Assembly (NCBI RefSeq): GCF_033439725.1 | Contig: NW_026944386.1 | Location: 4,340,001-4,404,000, forward strand | DNA: 64,000 nucleotides | Source: Neurospora tetraspora | Lineage: Eukaryota; Ascomycota; Sordariomycetes; Sordariales; Sordariaceae | Reading direction: 5' to 3' | Shown: one piece after another, positions 12,399 through 24,639 of the stretch | How the letters are laid out: each line of letters starts with the position of its first letter | Numbering within the stretch: position 1 is the stretch's first letter | Notes under the pieces: model-generated | Databases searched by the model: none | Told to the model about the DNA's origin: nothing | Seen by the model: the letters and a program-made list of their open reading frames with translations, nothing else | Program-made: the position numbers and the translations under genes

Positions 12399-13569
12399 GA
12401 TGCCAACTGGTCTTTTATCGAGTCATTGTCGTTGTCGTTTGGTTGCCGTCACTGCATGCAAGTGATGCCATTTGCTCCGTTCAATAGTTCGATGGGTATG
12501 GGAAGAAGAAGAAAGAGGAAAAAGGAACTGGTGGAGTGACTAGTCTAGCAGCGAACGATCATCGCGTGCCAGACTGAGACAAGAAACGTGGTGGGCATGT
12601 CTCAAGTTTTGGTTGACGGCCGAAGAAAAGCTGGAAGTCCAGACTGTCGGAGCAACCTATCACGACATTTCTCCTCCACAGCAAAATTGCTCTTTGTCTT
12701 GATTTGCTCATCACTTCATTTTATCAAGTCCGCTGGCCTCTCAGGCCTGTTGAATTTCCCAACTAGCCCCATCGAAAAGTCTGCCTACCACGCGCGAGTG
12801 GCAACACCGTAACTGGTTCGAGGTTCGTGGGATGATGGACATTGGGATATCATAATAATCTCCAATCACCACTTCAAGACCGTCAAAATTGCCAAAAGCC
12901 CCCCTCTTCTCACTGGAACACACTGGAACAGACGTCGACCATTCATCTGTGTTACCTCGCCCAAGCTTCACTGCCGTACCTGAAGATGGTGGGGTGCTGT
13001 GGGCTGCTAGCACTTACACCTCCCTGTCTGCGAGCGCGGATTGGCTGGATTTGGGGCACGGACTGACCAACGGGAGAGAACAGGGTTAACCGCTGAAAGA
13101 CAGGGGTCGCGGACTGGGGATTAGCGCAGGCGTAATATAGGGCTTTAAGCGCTTGCACCGGACCGGCTCACTGGCTTGACTGGACTGGTCTAGGAGAGAT
13201 GTTGAAGAGCTGATGTCATTGATAATGTTCTGGAGTGGAGGGTTTTCAGCACGCCATTGCCGTGATGTGAAACAGAATTGGTAGATTGTGCTGATGCAAG
13301 TCATCTAAGAAGCATGCCTCGGTAAGCCGTTACCAAGAGCATGGTGTCAGTCGACCCTAACCCTCCACTAGTCAGGAACACAGCACCGATGTCCGTGCTC
13401 CACCCTTCTCAACCCCGGCCCTTGTCAAAATCGATCTCGATGACATGGGACACCACTGCACCGCACACCAAAAATTTCTTCCCACATCCTGCACATTGGC
13501 CTACATAAATGACTCAACCAGACCCTTTCTTCCAACAATCCGAACAGGAATGATTGATAGCCGCAACTT
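12399..13569. other. Intergenic between membrane-protein gene and tRNA
   Basis: About 1.2 kb. Short frames on both strands show no domain or plausible splice structure. It includes the promoter of the minus-strand rhodopsin-like gene. Confidence 0.5.
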
Positions 13570-13659
13570 GCCCGGCTAGCTCAATCGGTAGAGCGTGAGA
13601 CTCTTAAGGACAGTTCCTCCGTAATCTCAAGGTTGTGGGTTCGACCCCCACGTCGGGCT
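13570..13659 (+). tRNA. tRNA-Lys(CTT) with a 17-nt intron
   Basis: The acceptor stem GCCCGGC (13570-13576) pairs with GTCGGGC (13652-13658), with one G-U pair, and the discriminator is T13659. The A box has TAGCTCAATCGG and the T arm has GGTTCGACCCC. The anticodon stem TGAGA/TCTCA encloses anticodon CTT at 13603-13605. Between the stems there are 24 nt instead of 7, which implies a 17-nt intron after position 37 (about 13607-13623), the usual site of nuclear tRNA introns. Confidence 0.93.
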
Positions 13660-13803
13660 CAATTCCCGTCGTTCCTTCTCTTTTTTGGATTTTTCTCTTT
13701 TGAATATTTTATTTCCCTTTTACATTTTCAGAGTTCCATCTTGCCTGCCGTGTCTGCTACCGGGATGATGACATCTTTTCCTTTTCTTTTTGCTGCCTTC
13801 TTT

Positions 13804-14136
13804 CGCTGTTCCCACACTCAAGCGCCTTGACAGTTGGCAAGACTTCCCGAGAATTAAGCTGACCACAACTTTTTGGCAAACGGACCTTTGAAACGAGAAG
13901 AACAAGACTTCATTTGCCCATATCTCCACCAAATGAGGAGATGAAAGAAAAATGATTGTAGGTTCAACATCAGCGTGCTTGAAACTATCAAGAGAGCAAG
14001 CACTCTTTCTGATGATATAATTGAATTTCTTGATTTTCGTCTTTCGTTTCGATGGTCCGTTTGTCAAAAAATTGTGGCCAGCTCAATTCTCGGAAAGTCT
14101 TGGCAACTATCAAGGCGCTTGAGTGTGGGAACGGCG
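13804..14136. repeat. Inverted repeat, two arms of about 96 bp
   Basis: The left arm 13804-13899 and right arm 14041-14136 are reverse complements with scattered mismatches; shared blocks include CCCACACTCAAGCGCCTTGA and CAAACGGACC. The spacer is about 140 bp. No clear target-site duplication is seen. The right arm begins four bases past the stop codon of the gene at 14141-14682, so a transcript of that gene would carry a long hairpin in its 3' UTR. Confidence 0.85.
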
Positions 14137-14140
14137 TTGT

Positions 14141-14682
14141 TTAGCACCCGTTGCCGTCGTCGTTCCTTTTCCTCTTTTTGCGGTTCTGCATGCACTCTCT
14201 CGTCGTTCTCCTCCTCTTCTGTTTTGGCTGGTGTGCCACTTTTTGCCTTTTGGCTTTCTGGTTCTCCTCAGACTCAGACTCAGTCGAGCTCGGGCGTTTT
14301 CTTTTCTTGCTTGTCCTGCTTGTTCGAGGTCTGTCTTCGCGAAATCGTTCCAAGACTGTGCCTATGTCTGCAAATTCTGTCAGATAATGATTTCTCATTC
14401 TCATTCTCATTCTGGGCTTTGTGGGGGTTTGAAATGGCTTTATTCCTACCTACCATTTCTTGCGACATTCTTGGCAACGCCAGCCCGTTCTTCCGCCGTC
14501 GTCCGGTCCTCATCATCATGCCGAACATAGTCAACGGTCTCAGGGTGACATTCAAAGACCTCAGCGATTTCGGCGTCGGTGGAGGAGATGCCTTGTTCTT
14601 CTTCGATCCATTCGGCGCCCATGATACCGCCGCGGATGCGGTTCTTCTTGAGGGTGTCGAGGGGGTCGCGGAGTTGGGGCAT
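14141..14682 (-). CDS. Small basic protein with a possible transposase-like HTH
   Basis: Two exons, 14454-14682 and 14141-14376, joined by a 77-nt intron (GTAGGT donor, TGACAG acceptor, phase 1); 154 residues. The start at 14682 has a good context (ACAAAATG). Residues 10-60 (NRIRGGIMGAEWIEEEQ..., then DAEIAEVFECHPETVDYV and DRT) resemble the N-terminal helix-turn-helix of fungal transposase-like proteins; this is a resemblance by eye, not a search result. The C-terminal half is strongly basic (KKRKRP, KQKRRR, RKKRKR), suggesting nuclear or nucleic-acid association. No DDE catalytic region is present, so it is not a transposase. It could be a domesticated or truncated transposon gene. The large inverted repeat directly follows its stop codon. 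Confidence 0.55.
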
Positions 14683-14941
14683 TTTGTTTGGTAAGTAAGG
14701 TATGCAAATGTGCACTTTAAACGGAATATCGGAAAAGGAAAGATTGATATAGAGAAGATAAATATCGGAAGTCTGGAGATTGATTGATGGCGTTGTCGCG
14801 GTTTTGTTTACTTCAGCAGACCTATGACGTAACTTCGGTGGTGATCAGCTGTGTCCGTGTCCGTTTGGTGATCTCCCCGTGGAAGATGTTCCGCGTACGT
14901 CCAGCGGAAGAGGAAGTCATAAAAACTGTTACGGTCCATTG

Positions 14942-15065
14942 CAGCGGTCAACATTAGCCAAGCTGGATTCGAGCCGCGCCGAGCTCAACATAAATCTTAC
15001 GAGCCAGGCCGAGCCGAGCCGAGTCGAACGTCCAGCTCAGCTCGGCTTGACTAATGTTGACCGCT
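14942..15065. mobile_element. MITE-like element with 9-bp target-site duplication
   Basis: A 124-bp element flanked by GGTCCATTG on both sides (14933-14941 and 15066-15074). Its ends are inverted repeats starting AGCGGTCAACATTAG (14943 on, and 15065 backwards), matching over about 21 bp with one C/T mismatch. The interior is an imperfect palindrome rich in GAGCC units. A 9-10-bp target duplication fits a Mutator-like origin; that assignment is inference. Confidence 0.85.
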
Positions 15066-15328
15066 GGTCCATTGTCTACCTCGATAGTGTACGCATTTGA
15101 GTCCTGTTTCGCCAAACACAAGATTGTCCATCTTTTGGTGGTTTCTCGGACTTGGTCGCTGTGCACATCTAGGTCTAGTCCTGTGATAATCATCTTGCAT
15201 TGAAGCGATCAAGCACCACAGCGCCATGAAGCCACGAACCATACAAACGATACCAGTGAACACATTTACCCGGAGTCATAACATCATATCCAATTCCAAT
15301 CATCCACGCAAGCAGCATCATCGCCTAT

Positions 15329-16951
15329 TTACCGACCACTCCTAACTCCATCCCCCCTCTTCCCCTCCTCCTCATCCTCACTACTACTCAAATCATCCTC
15401 ACTCATACTCAACCTAAAATACTCCCCGTCCGCGCCCCCTCCTCCATTTCCATTCCTAGCCATCAACCCATAACTTTCAGCCTCCCCATCCTCTCCTCCC
15501 ATCCCTCCCTTTGCATTCTGCCCGCCATTCACACCCGCCAGCGCCTTCCTCTGCGCCGCCCTCCAAACCCACCAAACAACCACAACAGCCTCCATCCCCA
15601 CGAAGATCCCAACTCCCCACACATCCACCCTACTATGTCCGCTCAACAAGAGTCCCAAAATAACATTAACCCACCCCGCCACCACCGCCCACCGTCCCAG
15701 CCAGATATGTCCATAAGAAATCCATGTCCTTCTGCGGATTCTCAAGAAATCAATGTGATGTCTCCACCCCAGAATCACCTGGACTACCAGCAACAAGGTA
15801 ATAACTAAACCAAGCCACTGGTGGAAGGTAGAAGGGATGTGGCGGCCGGTCATGTATAGACCTACACCAGCACCGGCGAGAGTGAAAGTGGATGCGAGCG
15901 CTTGGACTAACCAGTGCTTTTTGAAGGCGTTACCGGGGCTGCGAATTAAAAGGACGCCGAGGGGAAAGAGGATGAGGAAGGCAATGGTCATGAAGAAGGC
16001 GTGGGTTTTGGGGAGGGGGTTTGAGGTTACTTTGTCTAGCCAGCCCGAGGCGGAGAGGGGTTGGGTGCTGGTGCCGAGGAGTTTGGTACTGGGGTCGATG
16101 GTGAGGTGGGCGAGGAGGTCGGAGGTGGTTGGCTTTCCTAAATAGTTGCCGAGGACGGAGCGCGTCATATCCGCCCAGAAAAAGCCGTATCCACCTGTCT
16201 CTGAGCCGTGATGGCGATGCATCTTCAACCGCGCATCCCGGGTGAAGTTTCCACCGAAATCTTGGCGGTCGTTCCAGGCCCAGAGGAAAGGCTGAGATGC
16301 AGAAGTAGCGGAGGTCGAAGTCCGCCAGGATCCAGAGCCGGAGGACCACAAAGAGCAGGAGTAGCAGGCGAGCAAAACGTCGGCGACATAAGTCGGTGTG
16401 CCAGGCGAAGGGATGATGGGGTGTTCATCGTGGTCGTCGTGTCTCTTCACCTTCCTTCCCTTTCTTCCTTTTCCAGTACCGCTGGCGGGAACGGTACCGC
16501 CCTCTTTCCAACTAGATGCCAGAACCTGGACATCAAACCCCTTCCCAGCTACTGTCCCAAAATCTTGGATCAACTGCGGTTGGCGATGTCCTTCCACCGT
16601 TCTGACGCTGACTACCGGCTCCTTTTGGGTACCATTGATAGGGTCGCCGTAAACAACAAACATCAACGCTCCCGCCATCGTCTGCCCTGTGCCGATGGCT
16701 GTCCATCCATTTGCGTTCCAGCGAGTGACGGTCAGATGGAAGTAGATGTCGTGGGAGGAAGTAGTGATGTTTGGGAGGGAGGAGAGGGAGAGGCAGAAGT
16801 CTGCTGCTCCTGAAGTAAGACCGGTTTGGCAGTATTGGACTTTGTTGTCGGTGGTTGTGGAAGTGGTAGTGGTCGAGGCGCCGAGGAGGGGTTGTGTAAA
16901 GAGGCAGACGGAGAGGAGCAGGGCCCCGAAAAGAGAGGGGAGGCGCGCCAT
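15329..16951 (-). CDS. DOMON / cytochrome b561 membrane protein
   Basis: Single exon, 540 residues from the Met at 16951, which begins a clear signal peptide (ARLPSLFGALLLSVCLFTQ); an in-frame Met 11 codons upstream is less likely. Residues about 35-275 form a DOMON domain like the cytochrome domain of cellobiose dehydrogenase, with the candidate haem Met in GTGQTMAGALMF (near residue 92) and a His-rich stretch, HRHHGSETGG, further on. Residues about 325-475 contain five hydrophobic helices of a cytochrome b561 domain with regularly placed His, including HAFFMT, KHWLVQ, FHQWLG and YGHIWLG. The Gly/Ser/Asp-rich tail is cytosolic. The family passes electrons across membranes, often to reduce ferric iron or quinones outside the cell. 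The substrate here is unknown. Confidence 0.88.
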   Translation of the reverse strand: MARLPSLFGALLLSVCLFTQPLLGASTTTTSTTTDNKVQYCQTGLTSGAADFCLSLSSLPNITTSSHDIYFHLTVTRWNANGWTAIGTGQTMAGALMFVVYGDPINGTQKEPVVSVRTVEGHRQPQLIQDFGTVAGKGFDVQVLASSWKEGGTVPASGTGKGRKGRKVKRHDDHDEHPIIPSPGTPTYVADVLLACYSCSLWSSGSGSWRTSTSATSASQPFLWAWNDRQDFGGNFTRDARLKMHRHHGSETGGYGFFWADMTRSVLGNYLGKPTTSDLLAHLTIDPSTKLLGTSTQPLSASGWLDKVTSNPLPKTHAFFMTIAFLILFPLGVLLIRSPGNAFKKHWLVQALASTFTLAGAGVGLYMTGRHIPSTFHQWLGLVITLLLVVQVILGWRHHIDFLRIRRRTWISYGHIWLGRWAVVAGWVNVILGLLLSGHSRVDVWGVGIFVGMEAVVVVWWVWRAAQRKALAGVNGGQNAKGGMGGEDGEAESYGLMARNGNGGGGADGEYFRLSMSEDDLSSSEDEEEGKRGDGVRSGR

Positions 16952-19436
16952 TGTAGGACCTGGAGTTGCTGGGCGGTGCAACAACTCTCAAGAAGAATGA
17001 GGATGAGGTGAGAAGAGAGAAGAGGAGAGTTGGGATGAAGAGGTTCAAATCCAACGGGGCCTGACGGGCCACTCGGGACTCGGCGTGCGCTAGCAGATCT
17101 GCTGCCCGATGGCTGGGACGGCGGGGCGGCGGGGGAATGTGTGGGGCGCTGACGGGCCGCGTGGTGGGTTTGCTGACCGATGACCGATGCAGTTCTCAGT
17201 GTTCTTTCCTCTTTTTTCAACTGGATGGATGAAAATGGTTTCTTCAACGTTCTTTCGTCCTCATTGTTCGATTCTTGCTACTCCAGATTCCCGAGTCGAG
17301 AAGAAACCGTAAACCAATTTTGGCGCAACCACAGACATGTGACATCTTTGGCGCGCACCTGCGGCTTTTTGGCGCCAGATGTAAGTCCCGTCAGGCGCAA
17401 ATATCGCAACCGAGGGCGCTGTTGTGCACCGCTGACCACTGCGACCGATCGCCAATCCCGTCGCCGAGAGTTCCGGTTTATCTCCCCGCGCGCTGAGTGG
17501 CTGACAACCACCCCGTCCATCGCCTATGGCACTTTTCGCATGGGACTTCTTATTTCCGATTGTTCGGCATTGCTTTCATGACGTCTCCCCAACATTCTCG
17601 AAATCGGTGCTCGGAATAGTGGCATGACATTTCATTTCCTTTCGTTTTTGTACACAGGGCAATCCATACCAGGACGACGGTAGCGGCCGCTATTGCCACT
17701 GATGTGCGCAGGGATCCCAGGGCCCGGGAGTCAGGGACGTCAGGCACGCCAGGCACGAACAGGGACGAACTCGCGGAGAGGAGATGGGACGAGTGGATCT
17801 TTAACTGACTTCATTTTGAGCGAGGACTGTCATGACTGAAAACTTCATGAATCGCTCAAATAATGGCCCATGGCACCGTCTTTAAGCACACGACAAGCTC
17901 GACTTGACCCCGCCCTCCTTCCACTTTCACCTGCATCCATCCTTCACAACCTAGGCCTCTGTGGCAGTCGTGGCCGACCAGAATTCTGAATGCTGTATTT
18001 CTTCCCATCCAGCGAGGCGGGGATTTTTCTCTACAGAATTCTTCTCCCTGACAAGCACCCACTTATGACAATCTTCCCAATCCTTCGCCTTTCCTTTTCA
18101 GCCTCCCAGAAACCCCGTTCCCAGGTGCTTTGGCCTATTCTGGATGACTCAAAGAGGTGGCTTCTCGCCACAATTCGAGGTTTGTACTCTGCACAGGTCA
18201 GTTCATTCAGAAACTGACTTCAGACGTCCCAAACACGCCCTCACCACGATTGTTCAGAATACCGGTGCGAAGAAAGTTCTATGAAGACGATCATCCTCAG
18301 CTCGGACGTCTGAGTTCTTCACACAAGCCTGAAATCTTGGCCAATTCGATGTACTCCCGTTTGGAATTGGATGCTTCTTCATTGTTGACATTGAGATGAT
18401 TAGACAAAAGGTCCAAGATGGGTGTGTCAGTCTGACTGATGTCGCAATTGTTGCGAAATTACCACAACACACCCAACCCTAACCCGATGTGGCCTTGGCA
18501 AAACAATCTTCATGATCTGGCCCCCTCCTTTCTGACCATCAGTCGACAAAGCTGGCCTATTGCCGACTTCTCCCACCCTTTGATGAAAAATAAATGCCAT
18601 CAACGTCTTATTTAACCATGGCAGATTCAGGGGTAGACCAGAATCAATTTTCTCGCCTTGACACAAGCCCGTATATACCCGGCTTCACTCACCCCTTCCG
18701 CTCCGGGTCCTGTCCCCTCAACATCCAGCATGAACCACACCACCCATCTGCAATAACTTGCCTAGCAAAGAAAGCTTCTGTAGGAACTACTATGGAGCCC
18801 AGAGACCAAGAAAACTCGGCACGTCTCCCAGTGAAAAACAAGAAGGAGAAGTTACACAGTGCATCGGCAGTTGGTGTCTCCGGGCGGACATACTCACCCG
18901 GCATGACATGTCGTCAAAAGAAGAGCTCCGACCTCTCACCTCATTGGTTACTTGGACAGGACAGGGGGGTGCAGACGACATGAGCCGCATGTTACTGCAG
19001 TAACCCCATCCGGGGGGGGGGGGGGGGGGCACTGGGGACATCCTCAGCTCGGCTGTGTCTGAGTCCCTCGGTGCCAGGTCGGCGGTCGACCCGGGACATG
19101 TCACCCAGCCACGTGGATCCCTTTCGACCCTCTTTGCGTTCAGCCCGAGCCGCAGGTCGGCGCTATCAAAATCTCAGTTGCGCATCTGATGTGATGCGAG
19201 ATGGACTGTTTTCATGGGTAACAGCATACCACCTCCTTAAGGCAGTGTGGATGGGGGGTGGGTGGCAGTCTCGATGAACACCAGCGGAACGACAGACGTG
19301 TATCCCCCTCGTATTCTTGTCTTGACAGGTCACACCACGATCCTGATAAACAACGGATGTCGTCCAAAAGGTTGGGCTGCTCCGTGGCTTCATGCTGGCA
19401 CTAGCAGCTCGACGACGTTGCGTTGGTGGAGCATGG
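16952..19436. other. Intergenic region up to the retroelement block
   Basis: About 2.5 kb of normal base composition with no convincing gene. It contains an 18-G run (19022-19039) and one short CCCTAAC motif near 18476. The five bases 19432-19436 (CATGG) are the left target-site duplication of the Copia element that follows. Confidence 0.5.
19022..19039 (+). repeat. Poly-G tract, 18 bases
   Basis: Uninterrupted run of 18 G between CATCC and CACTGG. Such tracts are prone to length error in assemblies and polymorphism in populations. Confidence 0.9.
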
Positions 19437-19601
19437 TGTGATATTACTGGTAATAATCGATATAGGGTTCAACGTGGCTTTATTGTGTGTGTGTGTGTAA
19501 GACTGGCTCTGCAGATTCGAAGTTCTAGCATCTAGATAAATCCCTTATATCCTAGCCCAATTAGGTATGTATACGCCTAGTAGATCCCCTAGCCTCTAAT
19601 A
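19437..19601 (-). repeat. Copia LTR, left copy (3' LTR)
   Basis: 165 bp, TGTGAT...AATA (ancestral end TGACA). Its right half is RIP-mutated relative to the copy at 35765. It carries a (TG)n tract. Confidence 0.9.
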
Positions 19602-21916
19602 TACCCCCTTAGATCTAGTATACAAACTACGCCAGATCTACCCAGATATACCTTGAAATGCCCTAAAATCCTCCCAAAACTAGCCAAAAATAATATTATT
19701 CCTATATTATTTTATCGTTATAATAATTTTCAAATTTTTATTTGTAAGAGTCTTACTTTATTATACTTACCGTTACACTTACCGATTCGTTATTTAAATC
19801 CTCCTTTATAGAGTCCTCTATGCCCTTTAAGCGGCCTATAGCGACATCTCTACTACTAAACTCTCGCAATTAAATCTATAGCCGCTATAATTTTATAAAT
19901 TCTAATTACTACATAGATCTCAAATATATTGCGGGAAGGAAGCTCTCTATAAAGCCATCCGTAATCTATTCCTTAGTAAGTACGTAAATTATATTTACCA
20001 ATTTCTTCTCCTACGTTTACTTTAACTAATATTTACATATATCGACGTATTTAAATTTAATTACGAGCCGAACTCCCTCCTTTACGATAAATTATATTGT
20101 TTATTTATTATTATAGCCTATAAGTATAACCTCTTAATCTTCGAATCCTAGGGTAAATTTGTTAAAGAGATAGCGGGCGTAGATTACTTCCTTAATTCCT
20201 TAATTAATGGATAATAATTTAACCTCTATAAATAAGGTTGTAATTGTATTTTATTTATTAGTACGCTAATTAATAATAATATTTAATATTTTAAATACGA
20301 ATACCTATAAATTCTTTTAATTAAAAGAATTGTTTATAAATAAAGAATTAATTATAACGTAAAAGTCCTAATAATCTTTACTACTTAATTAAAGGGTATA
20401 ATTTTAAATTAGTAGAAGGTAGAAGAATATTCTATTTATAACCATATAATACGCTAGATTAGGGTTTAAATTAAATCGAGCGAATTTAGAGACCGGGAAG
20501 ACTACGTCTAGTCGCGACGTAATAGTAATATAGAAAATTAAACCGATTTTAACTTAATATATATAAATTTTGTACGGGGCTATATTATTTTAATAAAGTA
20601 AGAATTCCTCCTTAATTATAAGTATAGAATATAATTTCTTTATATGCTTAACCTTCTCCGCAATCTTTTAAATATAGTCGTACTATAATAGCTAAATCAA
20701 TTTCTTCTTTCGGTTTCGAATAATTTCGATACTTAAAAACTATTTTAGTAATTCTCTACCCATTAATTAATATTTCCTCCCTATAGCAGCTACTACCCTC
20801 TTAATTATAATAATTTCTTTATTCCTATATTTATTAGTAATAACGATATTATCAATATAAAAGAAGAAAAATATATTATTTTTAATTAGAATATTAAATT
20901 CTATAGGTAGAGGGTTTATATTTATAATTACGAAGGTCTTAATAAATTCCTACTATTAAAAGAGGGGAGATCTCCGTAGACTATATAGCGTACGTAGTAA
21001 TTAGAATACCTAGCCTTTCCTAATATACCTAAGGGGAGCCTTAATAAATACTGCTTTATCGAATATAGTATTAATAAAAGCGTTCTTTATATTGTACTAA
21101 ATTAAGTCAAATTAAAATAAGCGGCTATAGCTATTAGAATACAAAACGACCTCATTATTAAAATTGCTATATATATTTTACGTATACTATCTTTAAATTG
21201 CTATTCCTTATATGAAATTAAATATACTTTATATTTAAGAAACCGGCCGTCATAATCGAATTTATAAATATATACTTATATTGAACCGAATATTCCGTTA
21301 TTTCCCGCTTCTTCGATATTAACCTACTTTTAAAACTTCTTATTCTTATACTTATTTAAATATTCCTTCTCTATAATTTTAAAAAATTCCCTAAAGGAGT
21401 AAAAATTAAAATTACTATAATATTTTAGAAGAGGTAGAAAATTAATTTAATAGAAAGTTTTTAACGTACCCTTTATTTTATAATAATTAATAATATCCCT
21501 TATTATTTTTAATTTAGAATTATAACCGGGATCAATATTAATACCCCTCTCTCTTATTTATTCTAGGAAGGCTTAATCTACGACCTTATCTCCCCAAAGG
21601 CCTACAAATCGACTACCCTATATAAATAAGAATAATACGGCCTAATAAAAGTACTAATTTATAATTAACTATAATCCTCTATTAGAGTGAGAGAGGTCAA
21701 TTATTAGAAACGCAGTTAGATTATTAAGAGGCGTAGGGAAATAATTCTCTTCTTTATCCTTCGAATATAAAACTATACCCCAAAAATCCGACGGCGATTG
21801 TATGGGCAATAATAATAAAGGTTCTAAAGACCCTTACAATATTTCTAAACCTAATAATATCCCTAATACTTATAGGACTTCCAAAGATTTAAATTATATC
21901 TATATTTCTAAAAACC
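19602..21916 (-). pseudogene. Copia pol remnant (reverse transcriptase / RNase H)
   Basis: On the minus strand a fragment reading FYIDNIVITNKYRNKEI at about 20815-20867 corresponds to the Copia reverse-transcriptase YVDD box and following helix, with Asp-to-Asn by G-to-A. Surrounding frames are broken by many stops. Its position next to the 3' LTR fits the end of a Copia pol gene. Confidence 0.6.
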
Positions 21917-22040
21917 TGTCACAGGGCTGGCTATGACGTCTATATAGTGCGTACATCCGAGTTTTGTCTAGCGAACAGAACATCGTTCCATCTTTTGATG
22001 GTGTACTGGTTCCAGGCATTGTACGCCCTAGTCCGTGATA
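21917..22040. mobile_element. Solo-LTR-like insertion, not RIP-mutated
   Basis: A 124-bp stretch of ordinary base composition inside AT-rich DNA. It begins TGTCACAGGG and ends GTGATA, resembling the ends of the Gypsy LTR at 22926 (TGTTACAGG...GTGATA). Flanks AAACC (21912-21916) and AAATC (22041-22045) look like a 5-bp target duplication with one later C-to-T change. It is either a solo LTR or a very small terminal-repeat element. Confidence 0.7.
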
Positions 22041-22925
22041 AAATCCTAATTCCCCCTCTTCCCCTAATATATTTTCAATCTCGGTAGGAAAAATTTAAAT
22101 AACAGGGCTAAGAATTCTATTATTTGTAGTAAGTATAGCCTCGACCTATAGGATGTCTACTTACGCGATATCTATTTAATGAAGGTCTTTTAATTATATA
22201 ACCAATTCTTTAAGGGAAATATTAAAAGCATTATAAATTTTTTTAACGTTATTACTAAGGAAGACCTCGGCTTTATTAAATATAACTTTTTATATCATGA
22301 TAATAGAATTAGTATAGGGATTCCAAATCCTATAAATATTCGTTGACTAGTATCTAATTAAATAGCTGACTTAAATATAATCTTTAAATTTTATTAAATT
22401 CTTCTATTCTTTTATATTTTCCATTGTAAGAATAAAGGCTTTATAATTATATACTTTAAAGTGTACGATAGTAAAGGAGGGGTTTAATAGAGGAACGATA
22501 CCGTTTCTAAATTAATAATACGTCTCGAATCGGTCTTAGGGAGATTTCTAATATTATTCCGCCTTAGGGGTCAAATTATATAAATATATAATTACTCTAA
22601 TAATTTCTATTTATAGTTCGTAAGAAAGATTTATATTTAATTATATTACTATATCCTTAATTTTAATTATACCCCCTAAACGTTCCACGCCGCCGTTTTA
22701 AATTTACATATAAAGCGCTAAGGGTTTAATATTAATTCCTTTTGTAGTAAATTAAATAATATTTTTTTTACCACCAATTATCTTATTATTATATTTGACT
22801 ACCTAAAGTATAATTTAATATTAAGTCTATAATTCTATATAGAAGGATTCTAATTACGAAATAATAGATTCAGCTTTTCTATTACTTAAGTAATATACCT
22901 AAATGAATTTAGACTACCGGTTTAC

Positions 22926-23177
22926 TGTTACAGGATTACCTGTGACTGCCTTGTACATGCACGGCTCCCACTATGGGCAGTCGAGCCTCGTGCCGTACTA
23001 TTGCTGCTATTAGCCAATAGCACGTTACGTATATGTATACGTATTTTAGTCCCGGCTCTAGGTATAGCCTTCGTGCTTTGCCTTATATCGTTAAACCTAC
23101 GCACACCTCTCTCCTTCTTTCTTCGTATAATTACATATATCTAACCTACCCTTTAACTGTTGCTTTATCTTGTAATA
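22926..23177 (+). repeat. Gypsy-1 5' LTR
   Basis: 252 bp, TGTTACAGG...TGTAATA. Less mutated at its left end than the partner copy; includes ACGGCTCCCACTATGGGC. Confidence 0.88.
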
Positions 23178-24639
23178 ATTAATTGTACTTACTATTACGC
23201 TGCGAGTGTATAATTTTATTTAAGAATTCTATCGCCGCCGTTGTAAGATTCTCTAATATATTTACAATTCTTCGTTGTATTATAATAGAACTTCGTCGTA
23301 TTATAATAAATTAAAATATTAAAATTGTATTACGATCCTCCTAAGGAGCGCCTATAAAAGTAATGTACTATTCCCTAAGTTATAAAATAGTCTTCCTCTT
23401 TTACTTCGTTAATCGAATTAATTAATATTGTTTGTTATTGATACCGATGTTGTAATTTCTACTATCGGTTTAATTATCAACCCTTCGTACGAGTAATTAT
23501 TTAATAATATTACCGAAGCCTTTAATAATAGTTAAAATCTGGGTAATTTAATTAAATAGTTTCTTTTTAATTCTATTTTATAGTTTATTAGTTATACTAC
23601 CTTCCTTTATATAATTATCGCGTTTACCTGATTTATTTACGAGGATATAGTTAAAGTTAATAATTTTACTGCTATTGCGGAAAATGCGCTTATTAATAAG
23701 GACGTTACGATTAATAATTTTAATATTAAGGTTATAACTTTAGATAATAAAGTTGCCTATTTTGAGAAGTAATTTACGATTATTTAAAATAATTTTATTG
23801 ATATTAATATTTCTTTTAATAACGTTAACGAAGTATATAATAGATTTTAAAAAAACGCTACTTCTAAAATTAAGGAAAAGAATAATACTATTAAAGATTT
23901 TAAAAGGGTTATACGTTTAAAGGTTATTCCCCTCGAATTTATCCCTTTATTTAACGATAATAATATATCTGCCGCCGCCCTTAAATTGAAGATTAGTAAA
24001 GACCCTAAAATATTTATTAGCGAAGGTAATACTATACTTAAATACGTTGAAAATTATTGCGCTTAGCGTACTAAGATCGAGCTTTATTAGTTTTAAAACT
24101 TATAGTATTTCGATGCTAATGAACGTTTGAAATTTATTTAAATTATATAATATTTTAGTAGCGCCGCTTTTTACGCTTTATATCCTTATATTATATTATT
24201 ATTAAAGGAGGCCAATGCGGATAAAAGGAAATAGAAAATTAGGGAGGACTTCTTAGTTTATTTAAATATTAAGTATAATTATATAAATTTAACCCTAAAA
24301 TCCCGCTATAAATTTAATTAATAATATTTTCCTATTCGCTTTCAACGCTTTAGAGGAATTAAAATAATCGATTGATAATATTATTAACAATAGCTATATA
24401 AAATTAATATTTATATAGGAAGTAATAGTTTATTTGTAGAATCCTAACCGATTAGAATAGTAATTATATATTAGGAAGAAATTAAGGGTAGCCTTCGTAA
24501 AGTATTTTATAATATGAAGTAAAATTTATTATAAGGGGAGAATATTTATTAACCTAGACAATACCGCTACCTATTTATAATTGATTTATTACGTTTATTC
24601 CTTATTAATAATAAAGTACTTTGGTAAGGATAAGATTAA

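Noticed and set aside
13975-14694. 239-codon plus-strand reading frame
   Set aside because: Antisense to the spliced minus-strand gene at 14141-14682 and to the inverted repeat; poly-Phe/Ser composition from antisense low complexity.
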